This document shows positions 55,544 to 64,000 of a stretch of DNA of 64,000 nt, piece by piece. The DNA lies in NCBI RefSeq assembly GCF_019797865.1, contig NZ_CP081869.1, positions 3,497,501-3,561,500 on the forward strand, given 5' to 3'. The number at the start of each line of letters is the position of its first letter. Within the stretch, counting starts at the first letter, position 1. The position numbers and the translations under genes are program-made. Origin of the DNA: Chenggangzhangella methanolivorans. Lineage in GTDB: Bacteria; Pseudomonadota; Alphaproteobacteria; Rhizobiales; Methylopilaceae. A model generated the notes under the pieces. The model worked only from the letters and a program-made list of their open reading frames with translations. It was not told where the DNA came from and searched no databases.

Positions 55544-56992
55544 TCAGCGACGCTCGTTGTCCGCGCCCTTGCCGTCGGCCGAGATGTAGGCGATGCGCAG
55601 CATGTTGGTGGCGCCCGGCGTCCTGAGCGGCACGCCCGCCGAGACGATCACCCGGTCGCCGCTGTTGGCGAAGCCTTCCGCGCGGGCGAAGTCGCAGGCG
55701 CGGTCCACCATGTCGTCAAGGTCGTAGGCGTCGCTCGTCAGCAGCGAGTGGATGCCCCAGGTCAGCGTCAGGCGCCGGCTGGTGTCGAGGTTCGGCGTCA
55801 GCGCGATGATCGGGGTCTTGGGCCGCTCGCGCGCCGCGCGGCGCGCGGTGGTGCCGCCCGCCGTCCAGCACATGATGACCGAAAGATCGAGCGTCTCGGC
55901 GATCTGGCGGGCGGCCGCCGAGATCGCGTCGGCGCCGGTGGGCTCGGGAACCGCGTGCTGGGCGTCGATGATCGAGCGGTAGTAGGGGTCGCTTTCGACG
56001 TTGCGGGCGATCGAGTCCATCATCGACACCGCCTCGATCGGGTAGGAGCCGGCGGCGCTCTCGGCCGAGAGCATGATGGCGTCCGCGCCCTCGAACACCG
56101 CGGTTGCGACGTCCGAGGTCTCGGCGCGGGTCGGGGTCGGCTGGGTTATCATCGACTCCAGCATCTGGGTCGCGACGATCACCGGCTTGCCGGCGCGCCG
56201 GCAGGCGCGGGTCATCTGCTTCTGCAGCCCCGGCACCTTCTCGATCGGCATCTCCACGCCGAGGTCGCCGCGCGCCACCATGATGGCGTCCGAGAGCTCG
56301 ATGATCTCGGAGAGCCGCGTCATGGCCTGGGGCTTCTCGACCTTGGTCATCACCGCGCAGCGGCCCTGGATGATGTCCTTGGCCTCGGTGATGTCCTCCG
56401 GACGCTGCACGAAGGAGAGCGCGATCCACTCGCAGCCGGTCTCCAGCGCCGCGTCGAGGTCGGCGTGGTCCTTCGGCGTCATGGCCGAAGTCTTGATGGT
56501 GGTGTCCGGCAGGCTGACGCCCTTGCGGTCCGACATGCGCCCGCCCACGACCACGCGGGTCACGGTCTCGGTCGCGGTCGAGCTTTCGGCCACGAGCCGC
56601 ACCTTGCCGTCGTCGAGCAGCAGGTTGTGGCCGGGCTCCAGCGCCTCGAGGATCTCGGGATGGGGCAGCTGGACGCGGGTCTTGTCGCCGGGCTCGGGAT
56701 TGGAGTCGAGCGTGAAGGTCTGGCCCTTCTCGAGCATCACCGCGCCGTCCGCGAACTTGCCGAGACGCAGCTTCGGGCCCTGTAGGTCGACCAGGATGCC
56801 GATCGGGCGCCCGACCCTCTTTTCCGTGGAGCGGATGATTCCGACGAGCTCGCGCAGCCGGTCGTGGCTCGTGTGGCTCATGTTGATGCGGAAGACGTCC
56901 GCGCCGGCCGCGAACAGCTTGCCGACCATCTCCTGCGTCGACGACGACGGTCCGAGCGTCGCGACGATCTTGGTTCTGCGAAGCCGCCTCAT
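55544..56992 (-). CDS. pyk: Pyruvate kinase
   Basis: The intact 482-residue enzyme shows RRTKIVATLGPSSS, GADVFRINMSHTSHDRL, ILVDLQGPKLRLG, the active-site block VMTKVEKPQAM followed by DAIMVARGDLGVEMP, and ATQMLESMITQPTPTRAETSDVATAVFEGADAIMLS in consecutive family positions. It makes ATP and pyruvate from phosphoenolpyruvate and ADP. Its start overlaps the stop of the DUF1036 gene, so the two are one transcript. The glycerate kinase gene lies just upstream on the same strand. Confidence 0.97.
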   Translation of the reverse strand: MRRLRRTKIVATLGPSSSTQEMVGKLFAAGADVFRINMSHTSHDRLRELVGIIRSTEKRVGRPIGILVDLQGPKLRLGKFADGAVMLEKGQTFTLDSNPEPGDKTRVQLPHPEILEALEPGHNLLLDDGKVRLVAESSTATETVTRVVVGGRMSDRKGVSLPDTTIKTSAMTPKDHADLDAALETGCEWIALSFVQRPEDITEAKDIIQGRCAVMTKVEKPQAMTRLSEIIELSDAIMVARGDLGVEMPIEKVPGLQKQMTRACRRAGKPVIVATQMLESMITQPTPTRAETSDVATAVFEGADAIMLSAESAAGSYPIEAVSMMDSIARNVESDPYYRSIIDAQHAVPEPTGADAISAAARQIAETLDLSVIMCWTAGGTTARRAARERPKTPIIALTPNLDTSRRLTLTWGIHSLLTSDAYDLDDMVDRACDFARAEGFANSGDRVIVSAGVPLRTPGATNMLRIAYISADGKGADNERR

Positions 56993-57513
56993 CGCGCGTC
57001 GCCGGATGCTGGCGCGAGGTCGACGCGACGGTCGGGGGCAGGCGGAGGAGTGAGGGCGCCGGCGGCCGAGGGCTTCACGCCCTGGCCGCGCCCGGTCGGC
57101 TCGGTCAATTGCACTGTCCAGCTCTTCTGTTCGCCGGTGTCGATCTCGAAAAAGCCTGACCGGTCATAGCCGCGCGCCAGGCAGTCCTCGATCCCCTTGA
57201 TGGTGAATTCCTTGTCGCGGGTGCACATGTAGGCCTTGCCGTTCCATTCCCCGCCGCGGTCGTAGTCGATCGCGTAGACGTAGTAGAAGCGCGCCGAGAG
57301 CGGTCCGCGCAGCAGCGTCTCGCACGAATTGGCCCCGACGTTCCACCAACCTTCGGTCGACCAGGTCTCGTGGTCCTTGTAGCCCACCGAGACCCCAACC
57401 CGACTCGAGGTCTTGTTGCAGAGCCTAAAGTCGGCGAACGCAGGAGATGTGACGAAGGCCGTCGCCGAAAGGCAGATTCCAAGCCCGAAGGCGAGGCGGA
57501 CAAAGTCAAGCAT
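56989..57513 (-). CDS. DUF1036 exported protein coupled to pyk
   Basis: The intact 174-residue product has a signal peptide ending at AFA, then DFRLCNKTSSRVGVSVGYKD, WWNVGANSCETLL, YYVYAIDYDRGGEWNGKAYMC and FTIKGIEDCLARGYDRSGFFEID, the DUF1036 domain with four conserved cysteines. A Pro/Ala-rich tail follows. Function unknown; a periplasmic or surface protein. The pairing with pyk by start/stop overlap is widespread in Hyphomicrobiales despite the different compartments. Confidence 0.93.
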   Translation of the reverse strand: MLDFVRLAFGLGICLSATAFVTSPAFADFRLCNKTSSRVGVSVGYKDHETWSTEGWWNVGANSCETLLRGPLSARFYYVYAIDYDRGGEWNGKAYMCTRDKEFTIKGIEDCLARGYDRSGFFEIDTGEQKSWTVQLTEPTGRGQGVKPSAAGALTPPPAPDRRVDLAPASGDAR

Positions 57514-57572
57514 TCGAGTTTGTTCTTCCGACGGATGCGGCCGCCTCGGGGCCTCGTCGGCACGACTTATCG

Positions 57573-58876
57573 CTAGGCCGGGTCGGGGATGTCAACGAGC
57601 ACGATGCGGATGTCGTTGACGTTGGTGCAGGTCGGGCCGGTCTGGAGCAGGTCGCCGGTCTTCTCGAAATAGCCGGTCGAATCGTTGTTCTCGAGGAACG
57701 CCCGGTGGTCCGCGCCTTCCGAAAATCCTCGCGCCGCCGTGCCGGGATCGACCACCGCGCCGGCCGGGTCGGTCGGCGCGCCGCCGCCGCCGTCCGCGCC
57801 GTCGGTGTCGCCGGCGAGCGCCGCCCAGTTCGCCAGTCCCTCGAGCGCGCCGACGAGCGCGAGCGCATACTCCTGGTTGGGCCCGCCGCGACCGCCTTCG
57901 CCGCGAATCGTGACGGTGAGCTCGCCGGCCGAGATCAGCGCGACGGGCTTCGCGAGCCCTGTCAGATCGCGGGCGATCGCGGCGTGTTCGGCGGCGACCT
58001 CGCGGGCCTCGCCCTCGAGATCGGCCCCGACCACGCGGACTTCGACGCCCGCCTGTTCGAGCGTCTGGATCGCCGCCTGCAGCGCGTCGGCCGGGCGCGA
58101 GACGACGACGAAGCTCGCGCTGTCGAAGGCGGCGTCGCCGGGCTTCGGGCTCTCGTTCGCCGGATTCGACAGCGCCGCGGCGACGTCGGGATGCGGGGTC
58201 ACCTTGAAGCGCTCCAACGCCGCGCGGGCGTCGGCGAGCGTCGAGGGATCGGGGACCGTGGGGCCGGAAGCGATGACCGACGGGTCGTCGCGCGGCACGT
58301 CCGAGATCGCGAGCGCGACGAGCTTGGCCGGATGCGCAGCCGCGGCGAGGCGCCCGCCCTTGATCTTCGACAGGTGCTTGCGGACGGTGTTGATCGCGTC
58401 GATCGGCGCGCCCGAGCGCAGCAGCGCCTTGGTGGTGGCTTGCTTCGCCGAGAGGTCGAGCCGTCGGCGGGCGACACCCAGTTGGCCGATCCGCCGCCGG
58501 TGATGAGCGCGAGCACGAGGTCGTCGGGACCCGCCTCCTTGGCGATCGCGATGGTGTCGGCGGCGCCTTGCAGGCCGGCGGCGTCCGGCACCGGGTGGCC
58601 GGCCTCCACGACCTTCACGAACTCGGTCGGCCGGGCGTGGCCGTGGCGCGTGACCGCAAGGCCCGTCAACCGGTCCGGGCCGAGCCCGTGGGTCTCGCGG
58701 TAGAACTTTTCGGCGACCTCGGCGCAGGCGCCCGCGCCCTTGCCGGCCGCAAGCACGATCACCTTGCCCTTCGGCGGGGCCGGGAAGTGGGGCGGCATGC
58801 AGATCGAGGGATGGGCGGCCGCGACCGCCGCCTCGAAGGCGCGGCGCAACAGCGAACGGCGCTCGTCTGGCGTCAT
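57573..58876 (-). CDS. Glycerate 2-kinase, MOFRL family (TtuD/GckA-like), one frameshift
   Basis: The N-terminal half has IVLAAGKGAGACAEVAEKFY, GLAVTRHGHARPTEFVKVVEAGHPVPD and ALITGGGSANWVSPADG; after a frame change near 58465 follow VRKHLSKIKGGRLA, ISDVPRDDPSVIASGPTVPD and the MOFRL block EGGRGGPNQEYALALVGAL with AGDTDGADGGGGAPTDPAGAVVD. The restored length is about 434. It phosphorylates D-glycerate, most likely to 2-phosphoglycerate, which can reach pyruvate through enolase and the neighbouring pyk. Same-strand order glycerate kinase, DUF1036, pyk supports joint use in glyoxylate, tartrate or serine-cycle carbon flow. Confidence 0.9.
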
Positions 58877-58989
58877 CGGCGGATCCCCCGTGTCTGGCCC
58901 GCTTGACGCGCGGGTCTTCGGCCGCGCGCAGTCGCGCCGCCGCCCTTCCTATGGCATAGGCCCACGGCCATCACTACTCAGGCAACCCC

Positions 58990-59811
58990 ATGCGCTGCGA
59001 CCCATTTTCGCCCGAGACGAAAGACGAAGCCCCGCCCTTCGAGGTCGTGGAGGGCCGCGCCGGCTCGCGGCTCGTGCTCACCTGCGACCACGCCTCGAAC
59101 CGCGTTCCGCCCGAACTCGGCGACCTCGGTCTCGGCGAAGAGACGTTTCGGCGCCACATCGCCTACGACATCGGCATGCGCGGCGTGACGCTGCGGCTCG
59201 CAGAGCTGCTCGGCGCGCATGCGGTGCTGTCGACGTTTTCGCGCCTCGTCATCGATCCGAACCGCGGCGAGGACGACCCGACGCTGCTGATGCGGCTCTC
59301 TGACGGCGACCTCATCCCCGGCAATGCGAGGGTCGGGGAGGACGAGCGGACCCGCCGCCTGAACCGGCTCCACCGGCCCTATCACGGCGCCGTCACGGCG
59401 ACGCTCGACGCGATCGTCGACGCCGGGGAGACGCCTCTGATCCTGGCGATGCACTCATTCACGCCAGCCTGGAAGAGCGTGCCGCGGCCCTGGCATGTCG
59501 GCCTGCTTTGGGACCTCGACGACCGCGTGGCCAAGCCGCTGCTCGCCGCGCTCGCGGCCGAGGACGGGATCGTGGTCGGGGACAACGAGCCTTACGACGG
59601 CGCCCTCATCGGCGACGGCATGAACCGCCACGGCACCAATCGCGGCTTTCCGCACGTGCTGGTCGAGATCCGGCAGGATCTCGTGGGCGGCGAGGAGGGG
59701 CAGGCCGAATGGGCCGAGCGCTTCGCGCGCCTCGTTCCGCCGCTGCTCGACCTGTCCGAGACGCGCCGCATCGTCCATTACGGAACCCGCGCAGGAACAA
59801 GGAGACGCTAG
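58990..59811 (+). CDS. N-formylglutamate amidohydrolase-family protein
   Basis: The intact 273-residue protein has LVLTCDHASNRVPPELGDLGL, RHIAYDIGMRGVTLRLAELLGAH, VLSTFSRLVIDPNR, ILAMHSFTPAWK and VGDNEPYDG, the motifs of the FGase family (His/Asp/Glu zinc ligands). True N-formylglutamate deformylases belong to histidine degradation, but no hut genes are near, and the family includes many proteins with unknown substrates. It is followed directly by the DUF1244 gene. Confidence 0.9.
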   Translation: MRCDPFSPETKDEAPPFEVVEGRAGSRLVLTCDHASNRVPPELGDLGLGEETFRRHIAYDIGMRGVTLRLAELLGAHAVLSTFSRLVIDPNRGEDDPTLLMRLSDGDLIPGNARVGEDERTRRLNRLHRPYHGAVTATLDAIVDAGETPLILAMHSFTPAWKSVPRPWHVGLLWDLDDRVAKPLLAALAAEDGIVVGDNEPYDGALIGDGMNRHGTNRGFPHVLVEIRQDLVGGEEGQAEWAERFARLVPPLLDLSETRRIVHYGTRAGTRRR

Positions 59812-60126
59812 ATGACCGAGCTTCCGGGCGTCGACGCCAAGACCACGACCGAACTCGAGGCCGCGGCGTTCCGCCGGCTCGTCGAGCATCTGCGCGGACG
59901 CACCGACGTGCAGAACATCGACCTCATGAACCTCGCGGGCTTCTGCCGGAACTGCCTGTCGAACTGGCTGAAGGACGCAGCCGACGCGCAGGGCTTGTCC
60001 GTGAGCAAGGAGCAGGCGCGCGAGGCCGTCTACGGCATGCCCTATGACGAGTGGAAGGCGAAGCACCAGAGCGAGGCGACGCCCGACCAGAAGGCCGCCT
60101 TCGGAAAATCCGGCGGCGGCCACTGA
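59812..60126 (+). CDS. DUF1244 protein
   Basis: This 104-residue soluble protein contains the DUF1244 core FRRLVEHLRGRTDVQNIDLMNLAGFCRNCLSNWL, with paired cysteines C-x2-C that might bind a metal, then YGMPYDEWKAKHQ. Its ATG comes right after the stop of the amidohydrolase gene with GGAGACGCTAG as ribosome site. The two are linked in many alphaproteobacteria. Function unknown. Confidence 0.92.
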   Translation: MTELPGVDAKTTTELEAAAFRRLVEHLRGRTDVQNIDLMNLAGFCRNCLSNWLKDAADAQGLSVSKEQAREAVYGMPYDEWKAKHQSEATPDQKAAFGKSGGGH

Positions 60127-60144
60127 AGGGCCGCTTCGCCGCCG

Positions 60145-60885
60145 TCAGATCTGGGGCGCGGGCGCGCCGACGGGGGCCGGCCTCAGCGCCGGCGCGACGC
60201 GCGCCTTGCGGGACGGGCGCGCCGGGATGGCGCGCATCGCCTGCTTCGAGGCCTCGACCACATGGACGCCCGCGAACGGGCCCCAGAGTCGGGCGCCGAT
60301 CCGCTCGAAAGCGAGCGCCGAGCGCAAGGCGAGCCGGCCCTCGAGCGGCGGCATGAACAGCGCCTCGCCCCAGCCCTCCGGCGCAAACAGCGCCTCGCGA
60401 AGCAACTCGTTGAGCTGGCTGCGGCTGAACGGACGTCCATGGCCGAAAGGGGTCGCGTCCGATTGCGCCCAGGCGCCGCGGCGGTTCGGCGCGATCACGA
60501 TCAGCCGGCCGCCGGGCGCAAGGCAGCGCCAGGCCTCCCGCAGCACCTCGACGGCGCTTTCGGACGTCTCGAGCGCGTGCGCGGCCACGATCCGGTCGGC
60601 GGCGGCGTCCGGCAGCGGCCACATGCCGTCGTCGACGAGCGCCGCGGCGTTCGGGCGGCCCTCGGGCCAGGCCGCGACGCCGGTCTGGGCCGGGCAGAAG
60701 GCGAGCAGCCGCTCCGCGTCGTCCCGAAAGACGCCGAGATAGGGCGCGGCGTAGCCGATCCCGAGCACGCGCTGACCGCGCAGGTCCGGCCAGCGGGCGC
60801 GGAGTTTGGCGCGCAGCACGCGCCGCGCGATCTCGCCGAGCGGGCGGGCGTAGAACTCGCGGAGATCGACGACGTCGAGAGCCAT
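60145..60885 (-). CDS. SAM-dependent methyltransferase (class I, type 11)
   Basis: The intact 246-residue protein has MALDVVDLREFYARPLGEIARRVL at the N-terminus, the SAM-binding loop VLGIGYAAPYLGVFRD, LPDAAADRIVAAHALETSES and EAWRCLAPGGRLIVIAPNRRGAWA. The tail is basic and Pro/Ala-rich. The substrate is unknown. Such a methyltransferase commonly lies divergent to gloB in alphaproteobacteria; here an AAA ATPase gene sits between the two. Confidence 0.88.
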   Translation of the reverse strand: MALDVVDLREFYARPLGEIARRVLRAKLRARWPDLRGQRVLGIGYAAPYLGVFRDDAERLLAFCPAQTGVAAWPEGRPNAAALVDDGMWPLPDAAADRIVAAHALETSESAVEVLREAWRCLAPGGRLIVIAPNRRGAWAQSDATPFGHGRPFSRSQLNELLREALFAPEGWGEALFMPPLEGRLALRSALAFERIGARLWGPFAGVHVVEASKQAMRAIPARPSRKARVAPALRPAPVGAPAPQI

Positions 60886-60945
60886 GGCGCCCTTATGTAG
60901 CGGGGCGCGTCACAAACGACGACTCACGCGGATGAGAGGCGCGGT

Positions 60946-61042
60946 CGTCATGCCTGCGCCTTCGCGCGGGCATCCACGACTTCGGCGTAGAGTTCTGCGA
61001 TCTCAGAAAGTCGTGGATGCCTGGCCGCCGCCGGGCATGACG
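60946..61042. repeat. Dispersed palindromic repeat, type A, second copy
   Basis: Inverted ends CGTCATGCCTGCGCC and GCCGGGCATGACG frame an inner inverted pair (GCATCCACGACTT / AAGTCGTGGATGC). The boundaries match the copy near 28 kb. It lies in the 183-bp gap between the ATPase and methyltransferase genes, which holds nothing else identifiable. Confidence 0.78.
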
Positions 61043-61068
61043 GCGGCGTTTGTCGAATGCGATTGCGC

Positions 61069-62226
61069 TCACCGTTTCGGCCAGTCCCAGCGCGGACGGT
61101 CGTCGTCGCTCGCCAGAGCCGTCTCTCCGAAGGACTTTTCGAGCTCGATCCGCCGCGCGCCGGCGTCGGCGAGCGCCTCGACCAGCGGCATGGCGTGCGA
61201 CACCACCACGACCTGCGACCGCTCGGACGCCAGCGCGATGAGCCTGCCGAGCGGACCGAGAAGGTCGGGGTGGAGGCTGGTCTCGGGCTCGTTCAGCACC
61301 ATGAGCGCGGGCGGCCGCGGCGAGGTCAGCGCGGCGACGAGCAGCAGATAGCGCAGCGTGCCGTCCGAGAGCTCGGCGGTGCGCAAGGGGCGCAACAGGC
61401 CGTGCTGGCGCATCTCGACCTCGAACCAGCCGTCATTCGAGACGACCTCGACGGACGCCCCCGGAAACGCGTCGTCGATCGCGACTCGCAGGCCCTCGGC
61501 GTCGCCGATCTCGCGAACGGTCTGCAGCGCGGCCGCAAGGTTCGCGCCGTCTCCGTCGAGCACGGGCGTGTAGGTGCCGATCTGCGGCCGTCGGGCGGGC
61601 GCGTCGCGGTCGGTGCGCAGCAGATCGTAGAAGCGCCAATCGCGCATGTGCTCGCGCAGCGTCAGAAGCTCGACGCCGTCGCGCGGGTCGGCGCAGTGCG
61701 TCATCATGCTGTCGAAGGTCGCGAGCTGCGTGGAGGCCTGCCGCCACGCGCCGTCCTCGCCGCGGATGCGCACGCCCCGGTCCGCGGCGCTCGGCGAACA
61801 GGTTGGAACGGCCGAGACATTCGCCGGTCCACAGCGCCTCAGCTTTGATCTGCGGATCGAGACTGAACATGCTTGGCGGTATCGGCGGCGGAAAGCCGAG
61901 ATCGATCGCGTATCCATAGTCCTCGCCCGCAAAGCCGAGCTTCAGCCCGACCGGGCCCTTCGGCGCTAGGCCCTCGACCTCGTGTTCGCCGCGCCGGACC
62001 GACGCCGCGATCGTCTTCGGCCCTGCCCAGAGCGTCGACTGCACGCCGCCTTCGCCCGCGAGCGACTGGATCACGCGGCCTGCGCGACGTCGGCGAGGAG
62101 CCGCAGCGAGCGGTAAAGGCTCGATTTTCCGGAGCCGTTCGCGCCTGTCACGACATTGAGCCGCGACAGGACGAGACGGAGATCTCTGAGGGAGCGATAG
62201 CCGGAGACGGCGAGACGAGTGATCAT
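61069..62226 (-). CDS. AAA family ATPase, RecF/OLD-like, two frameshifts
   Basis: The N-terminus MITRLAVSGYRSLRDLRL and Walker A TGANGSGKSSLYRSL are those of RecF/Smc-type ATPases. After frame changes near 62078 and 61790 come a middle region with TLREHMRDWRFYDLLR, the signature-like LSDGTLRYLLLVAAL, Walker B LMVLNEPETSLHPDL and the H-loop VVVVSHAMPLVEALAD. The restored length is about 386. Single-domain proteins of this sort occur as stand-alone ATPases, and some are parts of defence or toxin systems. No TOPRIM domain or partner nuclease is seen here, and its role is unknown. Confidence 0.83.
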
Positions 62227-62357
62227 GGCGCCAGTCTAGCGCGGCGGCGCGCGCTCGGGCACCGCCGGGCGCATACGGACGCGTGATCGGCGCCTCGGCT
62301 CCTTGACCCCGAGGGCGCCGCCGCTAGCCTTCCGGTCCGAATCTCCCGGGAGCTCCC

Positions 62358-63118
62358 ATGCCAGCCGAAATCGTCCTCGTTCCCTGCCTCAGCGACAATT
62401 ACGCGGTGCTCCTGCACGAAGGCGACACGACGGTCCTCGTCGACGCGCCGGAGGCGAAGCCGATCCTCGATGCGCTGCGGGAGAGGAACTGGCGACTGAC
62501 CGACATCCTCATCACCCCCACAAGCACGCGGACCATGTGGGAGGCCTGCCGGAGCTCTGGAACGACTACAGGGCGACCGTCTACGGCCCGAAGGACGAGG
62601 CCCAGCACATCCCCGGCCTCGACGTCCCGCTCTCCGAGGGAGACGTCGCCAAGATCGGGCCCTGGAGCTTCGAGACCATCGCGACGCCGGGCCACACCAA
62701 GGGCCATGTGGTGTTCTTCGAGCCGCGCGAAAAATGGCTGTTCGCTGGCGACACGCTGTTCGCGATGGGCTGCGGGCGGCTGTTCGAGGACACGCCGGAG
62801 GCGATGTGGCGCTCGCTCTCGAAGCTCGCCAAGCTGCCGAACGAGACGCGCGTCTGGTGCGGGCACGAATACACGCTCTCGAACGCCAAGTTCTGCGCCT
62901 CGATCCTGCCCGGCGACGTCGCGATCGCAGAGCGCCTGAAGAAGATCGAGGCCGCGCGGGCGAAGGGCGAGCCGACCGTGCCGTCCACCATCGGCGCGGA
63001 GAAGGCCACCAACGTCTTTCTGCGCGCGGCCGAAGACAAGGTCGCGGCGGCGGTCGGGCTCGACGGCGACGCGGCGGCGGTGTTCGCCGAGCTTCGCGAC
63101 CGAAAGAACCGCGGATGA
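62358..63118 (+). CDS. gloB: Hydroxyacylglutathione hydrolase (glyoxalase II), one frameshift
   Basis: The start VLVPCLSDNYAVLLHEGDTTVLVDAPE leads to the binuclear metal site. One C missing from a C run near 62520 breaks the frame at ITPHKHADHVGGLPELW (HxHxDH). Then come IATPGHTKGHVVFFEP, FAGDTLFAMGCGRLFEDT and VWCGHEYTLSNAKF. The restored length is about 254. It hydrolyses S-D-lactoylglutathione, the second step of methylglyoxal detoxification with glutathione. Its stop overlaps the cupin start. Confidence 0.93.
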
Positions 63119-63569
63119 CCGGGCTCGAAGGGCTTTCCGCCGACACCGTCGCTAGCCTGCTCGATCTCGAGCCGCACCCGGAAGGCGGGCGGTTTCGCGA
63201 GGTGTTCCGCGATCCTGCGACCGACGCGAATGGCCGGCGCGCTCGACCGCGATCTACTTTCTGCTGGCCGCAGGGGAAGTGTCGGCCTGGCATAAGGTCG
63301 ACGCCGTCGAGATCTGGCACCACTACGCCGGCGCGCCGCTTGCGCTGACGCTCGCCGAACGGCCACGACGCCGAGGCCCACCGGCTCGGGCCGAACCTTC
63401 CGCCGGCGACCGGCCGCAGGTGGTGGTTCCGGCCGGCTGGTGGCAGGCGGCGGAGTCGCTTGGGGAGTGGACGCTGGTCGGCTGCACGGTCGCGCCGGGC
63501 TTCGAGTTCTCGGGCTTCGAGATGGCCCCGCCGGACTGGCGTCCGACGCCGCGCAAGACTGGCGACTGA
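63115..63569 (+). CDS. DUF985 cupin protein, two or three frameshifts
   Basis: The N-terminal LLDLEPHPEGGRFREVFRD and, after a frame change near 63240, IYFLLAAGEVSAWHKVDAVEIWHHYAG are the DUF985 cupin signature. Another one or two indels lie near 63358-63405, before VVVPAGWWQAAESLGEWTLVGCTVAPGFEFSGFEM. The restored length is about 152. The family is a single cupin barrel with unknown substrate, often next to gloB. ATGA overlap with gloB. Confidence 0.9.
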
Positions 63570-63585
63570 GAGGAACTGCGTCCTT

Positions 63586-64000
63586 CTAGTTTTTTCACCC
63601 GCCCGCCGAGCGTCGCGACCAGCGCGCCGCCGACGATGAGCGCGCAGGCGGCGAGGAGCGCCGGCGAAGCCTGCGCGTAGCCGAAGGCGACGAGCAGCAG
63701 TGTCGAGATCAGCGGCGCCGCATAGGCCGCGACGCCCAAGAGGCGCACGTCGCCGCGCTTCATGCCGACGTCCCAGACGAAGAAGGCGAGGCCGACGGGC
63801 CCGAGCCCGAGCCCGAGCACGGCGAGCCATTCGCCGGTGGTCCCCGGCCAGACGGTCGTCTCGAGCGCGACATGGCAGAGCGCCGCAAGCGCGGCGGTGG
63901 CGAGGCAGAAGCCCGCCACCGCCTCGGTCGGCGTCTTGGCGAAGAAGCGGCTCGAGACCGAATAGGCGGCCCACACACCGCGCACGCGACCGCCGACAGA
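63586..64000 (-). CDS. EamA/DMT family transporter, C-terminal part, cut by the window edge
   Basis: Four or five TM helices of the second EamA repeat are visible: VAGFCLATAALAALCHVAL, WLAVLGLGLGPVGLAFFVWDVGMKRGDV, LGVAAYAAPLISTLLLVAFG and LLAACALIVGGALVATLGGRV. The raw frame runs past the natural end into the cupin region; with one A removed from the six-A run after GGRV, the chain stops at a TAG as expected, which is the end used here. The 5' part lies outside the window. The substrate is unknown, perhaps amino acids or other metabolites exported. Confidence 0.85.

Noticed and set aside
28011-61042. The repeated palindromes as a CRISPR array
   Set aside because: Copies are kilobases apart, internally inverted and of different families; there are no regular spacers and no cas genes.

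Overview
The window is a high-GC (about 70% by eye) chromosomal segment of an alphaproteobacterium, most likely of the order Hyphomicrobiales (Rhizobiales). The basis is gene order and family content: a ctaC-ctaD-ctaB-small protein-ctaG-ctaE-DUF983-SURF1 locus close to thrC-M16 peptidase-RimJ, a DUF1036-pyk pair beside a MOFRL glycerate kinase, a LysR/DUF1127 divergent pair, an IalB-family protein, DUF1244, and a 7TM-PAS-GGDEF-EAL protein. The glycerate kinase/pyruvate kinase pair would suit a serine-cycle methylotroph, but nothing here proves methylotrophy. I count 64 protein-coding genes and one tRNA. I see no phage, integrase, CRISPR array or intact insertion sequence.

Layout. 0-1 kb: the right edge of what is probably a catecholate siderophore locus (AsbF-like 3-dehydroshikimate dehydratase), then tRNA-Arg(CCT). 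1.3-7.7 kb: metal efflux, a nuclease-fold protein, an M48 lipoprotein peptidase, a YbaL-type antiporter and a beta-hydroxyacid dehydrogenase. 7.7-17 kb: the phosphate block, with ppk2 divergent from phoR, then a three-half-site Pho box and pstS-pstC-pstA-pstB-phoU-phoB. 17-22 kb: glutamine amidotransferase, YgjP-type metallopeptidase, hydrolase, AEC carrier and a soluble hybrid kinase. 22-24.1 kb: an AT-rich segment leading into a three-gene operon of two paralogous Cys-rich exported proteins and a DsbA-like oxidoreductase, which is the most novel-looking unit. 24-37 kb: TPR protein, rsmE, two L,D-transpeptidases, gshA, dmeF, ilvA, LysR/DUF1127, DUF937 and a Kef-type antiporter. 37-40.7 kb: the folate genes pabB-pabA-pabC. 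41-47.6 kb: the aa3 cytochrome oxidase locus. 47.6-55.3 kb: YbdK-like ligase, thrC, M16 peptidase, RimJ and the degenerate GGDEF/EAL protein. 55.5-64 kb: pyk, DUF1036, glycerate kinase, N-formylglutamate amidohydrolase-like protein, DUF1244, methyltransferase, an AAA ATPase, gloB, a DUF985 cupin and a partial EamA transporter.

Sequence quality governs interpretation. About 26 of the 64 genes are interrupted by one or more single-base indels, often in G, C, T or A runs, and reading resumes immediately in another frame with full family conservation. I treat these as sequencing or assembly errors rather than pseudogenes and give the full gene span. The pstS-pstA stretch (10.5-14.2 kb) is the worst affected. 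Palindromic intergenic repeats of at least three types are dispersed through the window.
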